Source: Henriciella aquimarina
GTDB lineage: Bacteria > Pseudomonadota > Alphaproteobacteria > Caulobacterales > Hyphomonadaceae
Assembly: GCF_002088975.1 (NCBI RefSeq)
Contig: NZ_NCST01000062.1
Coordinates: forward strand, 62,001 to 126,000
Length of the DNA: 64,000 nt
Direction of reading: 5' to 3'
Shown here: positions 19,085 through 27,954 of the stretch, piece by piece
Layout of the letters: the number at the start of each line of letters is the position of its first letter
Position numbering within the stretch: the first letter of the stretch is position 1
Position numbers and translations under genes: made by a program
Notes under the pieces: generated by a model
What the model was told of the DNA's origin: nothing
The model's input: the letters and a program-made list of their open reading frames with translations, nothing else
Database searches by the model: none

Positions 19085-20839
19085 TCAGGCGGCTTCGGTT
19101 TCGGTCTCGGCCGGCTCGGAGACGTCGGACGGATTGCCGACGTCGAAGCGGTCGGCCTCGCGTGACATCCATTCGGCCACCTTGGCCTCTTCCACGCCCA
19201 GCTTGCGCAGCACGTCGGCGGCCATCTCGATGCCCTTGGGTTCGCCCATGGACAGCCAGGCGCGCATGCCGAGCGCGGCGAACCGCTCCCGGTCGGCTTC
19301 ATTGTCGACGCTGACGAAGCGCGGCGTGTTCGGGAATTCGCGTTGCGCGGCCGGGGTCAGGTCACGGGAGGTCTCATAGCGCGGGGCGCCGATAACGACG
19401 GCGCGCGGATTGGGCCCGGCAACCGCCTCGACCAGGCGCATATTGGCCGCATTGCCGAAGCTCACCTTGTAGCCGTCGGCGATGGCAGAGACGAAACGGT
19501 CCGGCTCGGCATCGAGGCAGACATGCGGAATGTCGAAGTCGGCCAGCGCATCGGCGGCGACACGCCCGGCGGACGTCATGCCGAAGATGATGACGGGCCG
19601 GTCCGGGGCCACCGGTGTGATCTCGTTGACTGGCCGGGTCTGGCCCTTGAAGATCGCGGCGAACTTCCGCGACAGCTGCATGCCGGCGGCTGCCCAGAAG
19701 GGCGCAATGGCGAGCGAGATGGCGATGCCGGCGACCGCGATGGTCTCGATGACAGGCGGCACGCCGTCGGCCGCCGTGGCGAGGATCGACAGCACGACGA
19801 GGGTGAATTCCGAGCCCTGGGCGAGCAGGAAGGTCAGCTGGATGCTGCCGGGATTGCTCCACTTGTTGAGGCGCGCGGCCACGAAGCCGAACAGCGTCTT
19901 CACCGTCAGGATGGAGGCCGCCACAAGCAGCACCAGCGGCCAGTCCCGGGCGAGCACGGTGAGATCGACCGACAGCCCGACAGACATGAAGAAGAAGGAG
20001 AGCAGCAGCCCGCGGAACGGGCCGGTCTCCATCTGCACCTGGTGACGGAAGGCTGTCCCCGAGACGGCAAGCCCGGCCAGGAAAGCGCCGAGCGTCAGCG
20101 ATAGGCCGATCTGGGCGGTGGCCGAGGCCGCGCCGAGGACAAGCAGCAGCGTCACGGCGGTGAAGGCTTCCTGGTTGCGCGTATGGGCCAGCCCGCGAAA
20201 GATCGGTCCCATGAGATAATGGCCGGCGGCAAACGCGATCACGAAGGCGACGATGGCATAGCCGGCCGCCCGCGCCAGCTCGATGGCGAGCGCCATGCCG
20301 TCGGCGCCATTGCTGATGGAGTTGGCGAAGATCAGCAGGAAGATTGCGACAATGTCCTGGAAGATCAGGACATGTGTGGACGAGCGCCCGAGCGGGCACG
20401 AGCCGAGCCCGCGTTCGGCCATCACGCGGGAGACCACGGCCGTCGAGGAGAGCCCGAAAGACAGGCCGAGCGCCAGCGCGATCGGCCAGGCGAGGCCGAA
20501 CAGCATGAGCGTGATGGTGAAGGGCAGGGCCGTTAGGACCAGGTGGGCCGGGGCCAGCCCGATCAGGTCGCGCCGGCTTTCGCGTAGCTCCCGCAGCGAG
20601 ACGTGCAGCCCGATGTCGAACAGCAGGAAGACCACGCCCAGCTCGGCCAGAAGGTGTGTTGCCGGACTCTCGTCGATCAGGCCGAAGGCATGCGGGCCGA
20701 TCAGGACACCGACAATCAGATAACCGACGATTGGCGAGAGTTTGAGCGCCTTTGAGACAAGCGCAGCCGCGCCCCCGGCCGCGAGCAGGGTCATGGCCGG
20801 GATCAGTGCATCTACAGGGGTTGTTGCCGCGTCTGCCAT
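19085..20839 (-). CDS. CPA2-family cation:proton antiporter with RCK domain
   Basis: A 584-residue protein: about 12-13 membrane segments of the Na+/H+ exchanger fold (LIVGVLIGPHAFGL; VFLLFDIGLHVSLREL; GLSFGLSSTAVVS), then a TrkA-N/RCK-like cytosolic domain from about residue 410 (VIIFGMTSAGRVAADAL). It resembles YbaL/KefB-type potassium efflux antiporters. The nucleotide-binding glycine motif reads GMTSAG instead of GxGxxG, so dinucleotide binding may be altered. The ATG was chosen over a GTG one codon earlier because GGGAGG is 6 bases away. Together with trkH nearby it points to potassium homeostasis, although the genes are not linked in an operon. Confidence 0.92.
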   Translation of the reverse strand: MADAATTPVDALIPAMTLLAAGGAAALVSKALKLSPIVGYLIVGVLIGPHAFGLIDESPATHLLAELGVVFLLFDIGLHVSLRELRESRRDLIGLAPAHLVLTALPFTITLMLFGLAWPIALALGLSFGLSSTAVVSRVMAERGLGSCPLGRSSTHVLIFQDIVAIFLLIFANSISNGADGMALAIELARAAGYAIVAFVIAFAAGHYLMGPIFRGLAHTRNQEAFTAVTLLLVLGAASATAQIGLSLTLGAFLAGLAVSGTAFRHQVQMETGPFRGLLLSFFFMSVGLSVDLTVLARDWPLVLLVAASILTVKTLFGFVAARLNKWSNPGSIQLTFLLAQGSEFTLVVLSILATAADGVPPVIETIAVAGIAISLAIAPFWAAAGMQLSRKFAAIFKGQTRPVNEITPVAPDRPVIIFGMTSAGRVAADALADFDIPHVCLDAEPDRFVSAIADGYKVSFGNAANMRLVEAVAGPNPRAVVIGAPRYETSRDLTPAAQREFPNTPRFVSVDNEADRERFAALGMRAWLSMGEPKGIEMAADVLRKLGVEEAKVAEWMSREADRFDVGNPSDVSEPAETETEAA

Positions 20840-20878
20840 CACCAGCCTCCCACTCTGTCATATTGGAGACTATTTGGG

Positions 20879-20915
20879 CAAAAGAAAGACCGCCGCTCCA
20901 ATGGAGCGGCGGTCT
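20879..20915 (-). terminator. Rho-independent terminator after the TorF porin gene
   Basis: On the minus strand a 13-base stem AGACCGCCGCTCC/GGAGCGGCGGTCT with a tiny loop is followed by TTCTTTT. It separates the porin gene from the antiporter gene downstream on the same strand. Confidence 0.92.
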
Positions 20916-20977
20916 CGTCACCTGACCGGGGATTTACAGGAGGGCAAAACCCGGCCCGGCGTTTGGCGGTGTTGGCC

Positions 20978-21658
20978 CTAGAGCGCGCGGCTCACCGACA
21001 CGACGAAGGACTCATCGACGGAGTCGAGGTCGGTATCGATGTAACGGAAGTCGAAGTCGAAGCCTTCGACCGACGTCGTCAGGCCGATCGACCAGTCGGT
21101 ATAGTCGGTGAAGCCTTCATCCTCGTCGCCCGAGGAATAGCCGACGCTGGCATCGACGCCGAAATACTCGCCGAGCGGGATGCCCGCGCTGGCGGAGTAG
21201 TAGAAGGCGTCGCCGGTTTCGCCGTAGAATTCCGGCGAATAGGCGATCGAGGCGCCGACATCGACGAACTCACCCAGCGTCGTGCTGGCGCCGGCATAGA
21301 CTTCGGCGAAGTTCTGCTCCGGATCGTCCGGGGCGTCCGGGTAGTAGTAATAGATGGCGCCGATATCGAGATCGAAGACGCCGACCGTCGGGGTCCAGCC
21401 GCCATAGAAGTCGATCTCGGCCGAGGTGCCGTTGTCATAGTCAATCGCGGACGCCCAGGTGCCGACATAGAAGCTGTCGGACGCATAGTCGAAACCACCC
21501 TGGACGGCTGGCCCTTCATCCGTCTGGGTGATGCCGCGGAAGACATAATTGGATGTCAGCGTGACATTCCCGCTCCATTCCCCCTCGGCGATCGCCGGCG
21601 TCGCCATGACGCTCGCAGCGGCCGCTAGAACAGCTAGGCGTGTGAATGATTTGCTCAT
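20978..21658 (-). CDS. TorF-family putative outer-membrane porin
   Basis: A 226-residue protein with a Sec signal (MSKSFTRLAVLAAAASVMATPAIA by parts) and a mature beta-barrel-like sequence: SGNVTLTSNYVFRGITQTDEGPA, then alternating aromatic strands (IDFYGGWTP, IGAIYYYYPD) and a C-terminal strand ending in VSVSRAL. This matches the Gcw_chp/TorF family of proteobacterial porin-like proteins. The mature part is strongly acidic. AAAGGAGG precedes the chosen ATG by six bases; the longer upstream frame was rejected. Monocistronic with a terminator. Confidence 0.85.
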   Translation of the reverse strand: MSKSFTRLAVLAAAASVMATPAIAEGEWSGNVTLTSNYVFRGITQTDEGPAVQGGFDYASDSFYVGTWASAIDYDNGTSAEIDFYGGWTPTVGVFDLDIGAIYYYYPDAPDDPEQNFAEVYAGASTTLGEFVDVGASIAYSPEFYGETGDAFYYSASAGIPLGEYFGVDASVGYSSGDEDEGFTDYTDWSIGLTTSVEGFDFDFRYIDTDLDSVDESFVVSVSRAL

Positions 21659-21816
21659 TGGTAACCTCCTTTGCATCCTCATCACGGAGCGCAGAGTGGA
21701 GGTGAGCCGCGTCATATTTCCATTACAGTGCAAAACGGCATGCCAAATTTTGCGCCGCAGCACGAAAATCGGGCAGCAAGAGCAAAAATCGCCTGCAAAA
21801 AAGGCGCTCGAACTGC

Positions 21817-22629
21817 CTAACGGGCGACCAAAGGTGCGTAACCAAGGTGCATTCCGGCATCAACCAGAAGTGTTTCGCCGGTGACGTGACGCGAGGCATC
21901 CGTCAGGAAAAACACTGCAGAATCAGCGATGTCGTCCGGTCCGCTGGCCGCTTTCAGGGGCGTGGATTCCGCGACACCCGATTCCATCCGCTGGTATTGA
22001 TTCTCATCCATACGGTCCTTGAACCACCGCGTGCCGATAAAGCCCGGGCAGACGGCATTCACCCGGATGGCCGGCGCAAGCGCGCGGGCCAGAGACAGGG
22101 TCATGGTGTTGAGCGCGCCCTTGGTCGCGGCATAGGCGACAGACGAGCCGATGCCGGTCACCCCGGCAATGGAGGACACGTTGAGCACGGCCGCCGCGCG
22201 CCCGGTCTCCTGATAGGTCTTTTCGAGCAGGGGCTTGCAGGCCTGCATCACCAGGAAGGGCCCGGCGACGTTGACGGCATAGGTGTCCATGAAGTCCTGC
22301 CGGGTCAGCGCGTCGAGATCGGCATGGTCGCGGGCATGGCGGGTGATCCCGGCATTGTTGACCAGGATGTCGAGCCGGCCCCAGCTGGCAGCGGCCTCGG
22401 CCAGTTTCGCACAGCCTTCTTCGGTGGAGACGTCGGCGGCGACCAGTTGCGTCTCGGCGCCCAGCTTCTTACATTCGGCGACCGTCTCCTCGGCTTCGGC
22501 GAGGCTGCGGGTGCAGTTGATGATGAGATCGGCGCCGCGTTCGGCGAGCTTCAGCGCGATCGAGCGGCCAAGCCCTGTGGCCGAGCCGGTCACCAGCGCC
22601 TTGCGTCCTTCGAGATCCTTGTCCGCCAT
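21817..22629 (-). CDS. SDR-family NAD(P)-dependent oxidoreductase
   Basis: A 270-residue classical short-chain dehydrogenase: cofactor motif TGSATGLGR (15-22), NNAG in LVNNAGITRHA, catalytic Ser in LNVSSIAGV, and YAATK with the Tyr and Lys. The C-terminal PGFIGTRWFKD segment and VDAGMHLGY ending are usual for the family. Substrate cannot be predicted; FabG-like and sugar or hydroxy-acid dehydrogenases share this form. GGAGGAG precedes the chosen ATG. Downstream on the same strand is the porin, upstream rlmH. Confidence 0.88.
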   Translation of the reverse strand: MADKDLEGRKALVTGSATGLGRSIALKLAERGADLIINCTRSLAEAEETVAECKKLGAETQLVAADVSTEEGCAKLAEAAASWGRLDILVNNAGITRHARDHADLDALTRQDFMDTYAVNVAGPFLVMQACKPLLEKTYQETGRAAAVLNVSSIAGVTGIGSSVAYAATKGALNTMTLSLARALAPAIRVNAVCPGFIGTRWFKDRMDENQYQRMESGVAESTPLKAASGPDDIADSAVFFLTDASRHVTGETLLVDAGMHLGYAPLVAR

Positions 22630-22710
22630 GTCGTTCTCCTCCGTTGCCGATTGTTCTCGATTGACGAAACCAATGCGCACCCCGGGGCAGGGTGTCAAAC
22701 GCCGCGCCGT

Positions 22711-23175
22711 CTATGCCTTGTGATAGGGCAGCCCGGCTTCGATGCTGACGGCGCGGTAGAGCTGTTCGGCGAGCATGGCGCGGACCAGCCGGTGTGGCCA
22801 GGTCTGCTTGCCGAACGCCATGGTCTCCGGCACGGCCTGGGTGACCGTGGCGCCATAGCCTTCGGCGCCGCCGATCAGGAAGCAGAGGTCCGGCGTACCC
22901 TGGTCGCGCAGGCGGGCGAGATAGCTGGAAAAGGCCGTTGAGCGGTGCTCCTTGCCGAACTCGTCGAGCCGGATGGCGTGGGCGCCCTGCGGGAGCTTGG
23001 CCACCAGCCGTTCGGCTTCGGCGTCGAGCCCGCCGCCGCTATCGGTTTCGATGAGGTCTGCGCTGCGATAGCCGAGCGCACGGCCAGCCTTGCGGAAACG
23101 GTCGAGATAATCCTCGCAAAGCTCACGCTCGGGGCCCGATTTCAGGCGCCCGACGGTCAGGATGGTGATGCGCAC
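22711..23175 (-). CDS. rlmH: 23S rRNA (pseudouridine1915-N3)-methyltransferase RlmH
   Basis: A 154-residue SPOUT methyltransferase that modifies pseudouridine 1915 in helix 69 of 23S rRNA. Typical features are the start MRITILTVGRLK, the SAM-binding knot FLIGGAEGYG and the C-terminal QTWPHRLVRAMLAEQLYRA with an end HKA close to the usual YHK. Length is standard. It follows rsfS with 19 bases between, in the conserved order proA-nadD-rsfS-rlmH. Confidence 0.96.
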   Translation of the reverse strand: MRITILTVGRLKSGPERELCEDYLDRFRKAGRALGYRSADLIETDSGGGLDAEAERLVAKLPQGAHAIRLDEFGKEHRSTAFSSYLARLRDQGTPDLCFLIGGAEGYGATVTQAVPETMAFGKQTWPHRLVRAMLAEQLYRAVSIEAGLPYHKA

Positions 23176-23194
23176 GCCGGCTCAGACGCCTGGA

Positions 23195-23602
23195 TCAGGC
23201 GTGGCCGTGGGCGCTGTCGTCCGACCAGATCTTTTCGAGATTGTAGAAGGCGCGCACTTCCGGGCGGAAGAGGTGGATGATGATGTCGCCGATGTCGAGC
23301 AGCACCCAGTCAGCATTCGGCAGCCCTTCCAGCTTTACGGGCCGGCCGGTGGCGTCCTTGACGGTCTGGGCAAGATGGTCCGCAATCGCGGCGACATGGC
23401 GGGCCGAACGGCCTGAGGCGATGACCATCATGTCTGCAAGCGAGGACTTTCCTTCCAGGTCGATGACCGTGATGTCTTCGGCCTTGTCGTCCTCAAGGCT
23501 GCTGATGACCGTATCCGCAATCGCGCGAATGTCGTCAGCGCTGGCTTTGGCGGCCTTCAGAGGCTGCGTATGGGTAGAAGGCAGGGCTTCGGTTCCTTTC
23601 AT
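23195..23602 (-). CDS. rsfS: Ribosome silencing factor RsfS (Iojap family)
   Basis: A 135-residue protein with the Iojap fold: DITVIDLEGKSSLADMMV, ASGRSARHVAAIADHL, then DWVLLDIGDIIIHLF and RPEVRAFYNLEKIW. RsfS binds ribosomal protein L14 and keeps the subunits apart when nutrients are short. The first 25 residues form a variable extension. Its place between nadD and rlmH is the widely conserved order. Confidence 0.96.
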   Translation of the reverse strand: MKGTEALPSTHTQPLKAAKASADDIRAIADTVISSLEDDKAEDITVIDLEGKSSLADMMVIASGRSARHVAAIADHLAQTVKDATGRPVKLEGLPNADWVLLDIGDIIIHLFRPEVRAFYNLEKIWSDDSAHGHA

Positions 23603-23641
23603 CTCGACTCAAAGAAATATATCACGCCAGAGGCGCGCTCT

Positions 23642-24262
23642 CTACCATTTTTGAGCGTCTGTTCGCAGTTGTGTTGAAGAGGTGCGGTCGAAGGGCGCCT
23701 TGAGGAAAACCCAGGCCGGCGGGGCGAGGAAGGGCAGGCGGGCGGCATTGCGCTCGGGAAGGCGGACCCCGGCATAGCGGCGCGCATAGGGCGAGCGCAG
23801 CGCGCGCGGGCCCGCTTCGGGGCGCGAGACGACGCAGATCGGGATGTTTTCGGCCACGCTCTGCCAGGCTTTCCAGTCGTGGAAATTCATCAGGCTGTCG
23901 GCGCCCATCAGCCAGACAAAGCGGGCCGTGGGCGAATGGCGCATGAAGGCGCCGAGCACGTCGACGGTGTAGCGCACACCGGCCCAGTGCTCGAAATCGC
24001 TGACGAACATGCGCGGATGATGGCCGATCAGCTCACGCACGGCATGGACCCGGTCATAAAAGTCTGCCGGCTTGTCCTTCAGCGGGTTGCCGCGGGCGGG
24101 CAGCCAGTAAATCCAGTCCAGCTGCAGGCGTTTCAGCGCGGTCTCGGCGACATGCAGGTGGCCGGAATGCGGCGGGTTGAACGAGCCGCCGAACAGGCCG
24201 ATGCGCTGCGTCGTCCCTGACGGTGGCAGGGTGCGCACAGGGGGCAGGATGGGAGAACTCAA
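23642..24262 (-). CDS. nadD: Nicotinate-nucleotide adenylyltransferase
   Basis: A 206-residue nucleotidyltransferase that makes deamido-NAD from NaMN and ATP. Motifs are GLFGGSFNPPHSGHL with the HxGH site, LPARGNPLKDK, FVWLMGADSL and the late SSTQLR (ISSTxIR-type) motif. Fourteen bases separate its start from the proA stop, so the two are in one operon. A start at the first ATG fits the family with a 20-residue N-terminal extension. Confidence 0.95.
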   Translation of the reverse strand: MSSPILPPVRTLPPSGTTQRIGLFGGSFNPPHSGHLHVAETALKRLQLDWIYWLPARGNPLKDKPADFYDRVHAVRELIGHHPRMFVSDFEHWAGVRYTVDVLGAFMRHSPTARFVWLMGADSLMNFHDWKAWQSVAENIPICVVSRPEAGPRALRSPYARRYAGVRLPERNAARLPFLAPPAWVFLKAPFDRTSSTQLRTDAQKW

Positions 24263-24276
24263 CCGGTCAGCAATCT

Positions 24277-25563
24277 CTATGGCCGTGTCTCGCCATGGCC
24301 GCGCACCACATATTTGAAGATGGTGAGCTGCTCGGCGCCGACGGGTCCGCGCGCATGGATGCGTCCGGTCGCGATGCCGATTTCCGCGCCCATGCCGAAC
24401 TGGCCGCCATCGGCGAACTGGGTCGAGGCGTTGTGCAGCACGATCCCCGCATCGACATCGGCGAGGAAGCGCTCTGCCGTCGAGGCGTTCTCGGTGATGA
24501 TCAGCTCGGTATGGCCGGTGCCGTAATGGGCGATATGGTCGAGCGCGGCGTCGAGATCGTCGACGATCTTCACCGACAGGATCGGCGCGAGATATTCGGT
24601 CTGCCAGTCTTCTTCCGTGGCCGCGGCGATGTCCGGCAGGATCTCGCAGGCCGCCTTGTCGCCGCGCAGCTCACAGCCGGCATCGCGCAGCGGGGCGGCG
24701 ATGGCCGGCAGCAACGTCTCGGCGACAGAGCGGTTGACGAGCAGCGTCTCGAGCGCGCCGCAGATGCCGGTCCGGCGCATCTTGGCATTGAGCACGATAT
24801 TGACCGCCTTGTCGGCGTCGGCATCGGCGTCGACATAGGCGTGGCAGAGGCCCTCCAGGTGGCCAATCACCGGCACGCGGGCATCGGCCTGGACGCGGGC
24901 GACCAGCCCCTTGCCGCCGCGCGGCACGATGACGTCGATATTGCCCTCAAGGCCCGCCAGCATATAGCCGACCGCATCGCGGTTGGGCGTATTGACCAGC
25001 TGGATGGCATCGGCCGGCAGGCCCGCACCTTCCAGGCCGGAGCGCAGTGCCGTGGCGATGGCGAGCGCCGATTGCAGGCTTTCGCTGCCGGCGCGCAGGA
25101 TCGCGGCATTGCCCGAGCGCAGGCATAGTGCGGCGGCGTCGGCGGTGACGTTCGGGCGGGCTTCATAGATGATGCCGATCACCCCGAGAGGCGTGCGCAC
25201 ACGGGCGATGTCGAGCCCGGAAGGTACGGTCCAGCGGGCAATCTCCGTGCCGACCGGATCGGGCAGGCGGGCAACGTCGCGCACGGCATTGGCGATACCG
25301 TGCAGCCGGTCCGGGTCGAGCGCCAGACGGTCGAGCATGGCGTCAGTGAGGCCCTTGCTTTTGGCGGCGGCCATGTCGCGCTTGTTGGCGTCGAGGATCA
25401 GCGTCTCGGCGGTTTCGAGCGCGTCGGCCATGGCGTTGAGCCCGCGCGTGCGCTGCTCGCTTGTCATGGACGCCAGCCGGGCCGAGGCGGCACGGGCGCG
25501 CTGGCCCATTTCGCGCATGGCGTCTTCAAGCGATATTTCGTGTGTCCTCAGGATCTGGCTCAT
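24277..25563 (-). CDS. proA: Gamma-glutamyl phosphate reductase
   Basis: A 428-residue NADPH-dependent enzyme of proline synthesis (second step, glutamate 5-phosphate to the semialdehyde). It has the aldehyde-dehydrogenase fold, with PLGVIGIIYEARPNVT, LCLRSGNAAILR and the catalytic cysteine in RRTGICGALETLL. The ATG was chosen over a TTG two codons earlier. proB, often upstream, is not here: trkH lies upstream instead. It leads the operon proA-nadD-rsfS-rlmH. Confidence 0.96.
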   Translation of the reverse strand: MSQILRTHEISLEDAMREMGQRARAASARLASMTSEQRTRGLNAMADALETAETLILDANKRDMAAAKSKGLTDAMLDRLALDPDRLHGIANAVRDVARLPDPVGTEIARWTVPSGLDIARVRTPLGVIGIIYEARPNVTADAAALCLRSGNAAILRAGSESLQSALAIATALRSGLEGAGLPADAIQLVNTPNRDAVGYMLAGLEGNIDVIVPRGGKGLVARVQADARVPVIGHLEGLCHAYVDADADADKAVNIVLNAKMRRTGICGALETLLVNRSVAETLLPAIAAPLRDAGCELRGDKAACEILPDIAAATEEDWQTEYLAPILSVKIVDDLDAALDHIAHYGTGHTELIITENASTAERFLADVDAGIVLHNASTQFADGGQFGMGAEIGIATGRIHARGPVGAEQLTIFKYVVRGHGETRP

Positions 25564-25641
25564 GAACAAGTCTCTGTGCAGCGAATGGCTGTAACCGGTC
25601 TCTCTAAGGGTAATTTAGAAGAAGGTGAAGGCATGCAAGCC

Positions 25642-27096
25642 CTAACCGCGCCAGAAACGTGCGGTCAGGATGGTGAAGACCGCCACGAATTCGAGCCGGC
25701 CGAGCAGCATGGCGGTGATGCAGACCCATTTGGCGACGTCTGTCAGGCTCTGGAAGGTCGTTGACGGGCCGACGACGGGGCCGAGGCCCGGGCCGACATT
25801 CGAGACGGTCGTGGCCGAGGCGGAGATGGCGGTCATCAGGTCTTCGCCCGTCATCGAGATCAGGACGGCCCCGGTCACGAAGGTCGCCATGTAGAGAAAG
25901 ACGAAGACCATGACCGATTGCAGGGTTTCCGAGGGCACGGTGCGCCCGGCATAACGCACCCGCACGACCCGGTTCGGCCGCACGATCTGGGCGGCATAGG
26001 CGAACACCGCCTTGAAGCTGATTTCCAGCCGGAACATCTTGATCCCGCAGGCCGCCGAGCCGGCACACCCGCCGAGGAAGGTTGCCACCAGGAAGATGAC
26101 CGTCGCCGGCTGGCCCCAGGTGTCATAAGGCGCCGAGGCATAGCCGGTGCCTGTCATGATCGAGATGATGTTGAACAGCGCGGTGCGGAAACCGTGGAAG
26201 ATGTGGTCGAAGATCGGCGGATCGACGACCGCCTCGTGCCAGATGACGATGACGGTCGCAAAGCCCACCGCCAGCCAGAAATAGAGCCGCGGCTGCGGGT
26301 CGCTGAACATCGGCCGCCAGCGCCCGTGCAGGATCATCAGTGTCACGAGCGCGAAGGGCAGACCGGCCACGAACATGAAGAAGGTCGCCGCATAGGCCGC
26401 CGGCGTGTCGGAGAAATAGCCGAACGAGGCGTCATGGGTGGAGAAGCCGCCCGCCGACATGGTCGTCATCGAATGGGTGATCGCGTCGAAGGCCGTCATG
26501 CCACAGGCGGCATAGCTGATCGCGCACAGCACGGAGACAAGCAGATAGGCGATGCTCGTCTGCATGGCGATCTCGTTGATGCGCGGCAGGAACTTGCCCG
26601 ACATGTCCGAGCTCTCGATCTGGAAGAGCTGCATGCCGCCAACCTTCAGCATCGGCAGGATGACGATGGCCGTCACGATGATGCCGATGCCGCCGATCCA
26701 TTGCAGGATGGCCCGCCAGAGCAGGATCCCGCGCGATGTCGTGTCGAGGCCGGTCATCACCGTCGCGCCGGTGGTCGTCATGCCCGAGACCGTCTCGAAG
26801 AAGGCATCGGTGAAGGACAGGCCGTAGCTGATGAAGGGGATCGTCGCGATGAGCGGCAGCACCACCCAGATCAGCACGGTCAGCAGGAAGGCTTCGCGCG
26901 CGCTGGTCGAGGAGGGCGCGCCGCCTGACAGGACGCCGAGGCCCAGCCCGATCAGGACGCTGATCGCCGAGGAGACCAGGAAGATCGGCCACTGGTCACT
27001 GCCATCGGCAATGTCCAGCAGGGCGGATGGCAGCATGGCCACGCCCAGGATGGCGATCATGATGCCGATGGCAAATATGACGGCGCGAATTTGCAT
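25642..27096 (-). CDS. trkH: TrkH-family potassium uptake protein
   Basis: A 484-residue membrane protein of the Trk/Ktr type with four selectivity-filter-like repeats. Visible filter segments are SGMTTTGATV, HSMTTMSAGGFSTHD, IMTGTGYASAP and SATTVSNVGPGLG. About ten membrane helices surround them. It imports potassium with TrkA as cytoplasmic gating partner; trkA is not in the window. It is divergent from the dcw cluster and precedes proA on the same strand with 78 bases between. Confidence 0.93.
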   Translation of the reverse strand: MQIRAVIFAIGIMIAILGVAMLPSALLDIADGSDQWPIFLVSSAISVLIGLGLGVLSGGAPSSTSAREAFLLTVLIWVVLPLIATIPFISYGLSFTDAFFETVSGMTTTGATVMTGLDTTSRGILLWRAILQWIGGIGIIVTAIVILPMLKVGGMQLFQIESSDMSGKFLPRINEIAMQTSIAYLLVSVLCAISYAACGMTAFDAITHSMTTMSAGGFSTHDASFGYFSDTPAAYAATFFMFVAGLPFALVTLMILHGRWRPMFSDPQPRLYFWLAVGFATVIVIWHEAVVDPPIFDHIFHGFRTALFNIISIMTGTGYASAPYDTWGQPATVIFLVATFLGGCAGSAACGIKMFRLEISFKAVFAYAAQIVRPNRVVRVRYAGRTVPSETLQSVMVFVFLYMATFVTGAVLISMTGEDLMTAISASATTVSNVGPGLGPVVGPSTTFQSLTDVAKWVCITAMLLGRLEFVAVFTILTARFWRG

Positions 27097-27236
27097 GTCG
27101 CGGAGCCCTTAACACCGAAAATCCTGAGAAGCCGTCAATTTCTTCACTTTCTGCCTGACGGGGGCGGCAGGGCTGCAGAGCGGGCTGCAAGACATGGTCC
27201 GGAATGCAAAAAAATCTGTGCTTTTCTTCGCTATCC

Positions 27237-27251
27237 TTAATGCTCTGTAAA
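27237..27251 (+). promoter_or_regulatory. Candidate CtrA box upstream of mraZ (7 of 8)
   Basis: TTAA, seven bases, TAAA. The Caulobacter CtrA consensus is TTAA-N7-TTAA; one position differs. It is about 210 bases upstream of mraZ. One near-match in an AT-rich gap has limited weight. Confidence 0.3.
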
Positions 27252-27368
27252 CAAAGCCTTTTCAATTGATTAACGCGCTGGACGCCCCATGCCTATTGAG
27301 GGCGTTCATCTATTTTCTGCTTCTGTTCTTGCTTTGGCCTCTTGTGGAGGGAGCGAATCGTGTTGCTT

Positions 27369-27403
27369 CCCCATTGGTTCCCAAGTTTGCCCATGCTATC
27401 CCA
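27369..27403 (-). promoter_or_regulatory. MraZ operator: four TGGGN boxes at 10-base spacing
   Basis: On the minus strand TGGGG, TGGGA, TGGGC and TGGGA lie at 27369-27373, 27379-27383, 27389-27393 and 27399-27403, that is TGGGN with exact 5-base spacers. Escherichia coli MraZ binds three such repeats in front of its own gene and represses the dcw operon. Another TGGGA lies at 27420-27424. The array ends 57 bases before mraZ, so autoregulation is the natural reading. Confidence 0.82.
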
Positions 27404-27459
27404 ATTCTTGATGAACTTATCCCAAGAAATGGGGTAACGGGGCATAAGGGATACGGCTG

Positions 27460-27954
27460 GTGTTTGTTTCCACCTATGAGACATCGCTTGATGCGAAGGG
27501 ACGGGTATCGGTACCCGCACCCTTTCGCGCGGCCCTGTCTGGCGGAAACCGGATTTTCCTGTGGCCGGCCATCGACGGGTCGGGCTGCCTCGAGGGCGGC
27601 GGCGACGAGCTGATGGCGCTCTACCGCCAGACCCTGGCCCGCATGGCGCCGAACGATCCGAACCGCCGCGCCTTCATGCATACGATCTTCACCCGCTCGG
27701 CTGACCTGAAGATGGACGATACGGGCCGCATCTCGATCCCGCAGGGCCTGCTGGACGCGGCCGGTATCGAGAAGAAGCTGGTCTTCGCCGGCGGCTTCGA
27801 CCGTTTCCACATCTGGGAGCCGTCGCGCTTTGCCGCCTTCGATGCGCAGATGGCCGAGACCGCCAAGGAAAACCAGGATGCGCTGGCCGAACCCTTCCAG
27901 CAGGCCATGGCTGCCGGCGGACTGCCGGGCCTCGACCGGGCAGGAGGTGAGTGA
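27460..27954 (+). CDS. mraZ: Transcriptional regulator MraZ
   Basis: A 164-residue protein with two AbrB/SpoVT-like DNA-binding halves: SLDAKGRVSVPAPFR near residues 9-23 and KMDDTGRISIPQGLL near 84-98. MraZ forms a ring-like oligomer that binds TGGGN repeats upstream of the dcw cluster. The start is GTG with a weak AAGGG site; the first residues MFVSTYETSLD match the family. Its stop overlaps the start of rsmH. It is the first gene of the cluster. Confidence 0.95.
   Translation: MFVSTYETSLDAKGRVSVPAPFRAALSGGNRIFLWPAIDGSGCLEGGGDELMALYRQTLARMAPNDPNRRAFMHTIFTRSADLKMDDTGRISIPQGLLDAAGIEKKLVFAGGFDRFHIWEPSRFAAFDAQMAETAKENQDALAEPFQQAMAAGGLPGLDRAGGE

Larger units (their letters stand above)
27097..27459. 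promoter_or_regulatory. trkH-mraZ divergent intergenic region (dcw promoter region)
   Basis: This 363-base gap is much AT-richer than its surroundings and holds no gene. It contains a near-match to the CtrA box (TTAA-N7-TAAA at 27237-27251), a GANTC site (GAATC at 27355-27359) and the MraZ box array listed separately. A weak ribosome site AAGGG lies 10 bases before the GTG start of mraZ. This is the expected place for the main promoter of the division and cell-wall cluster. Confidence 0.6.
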
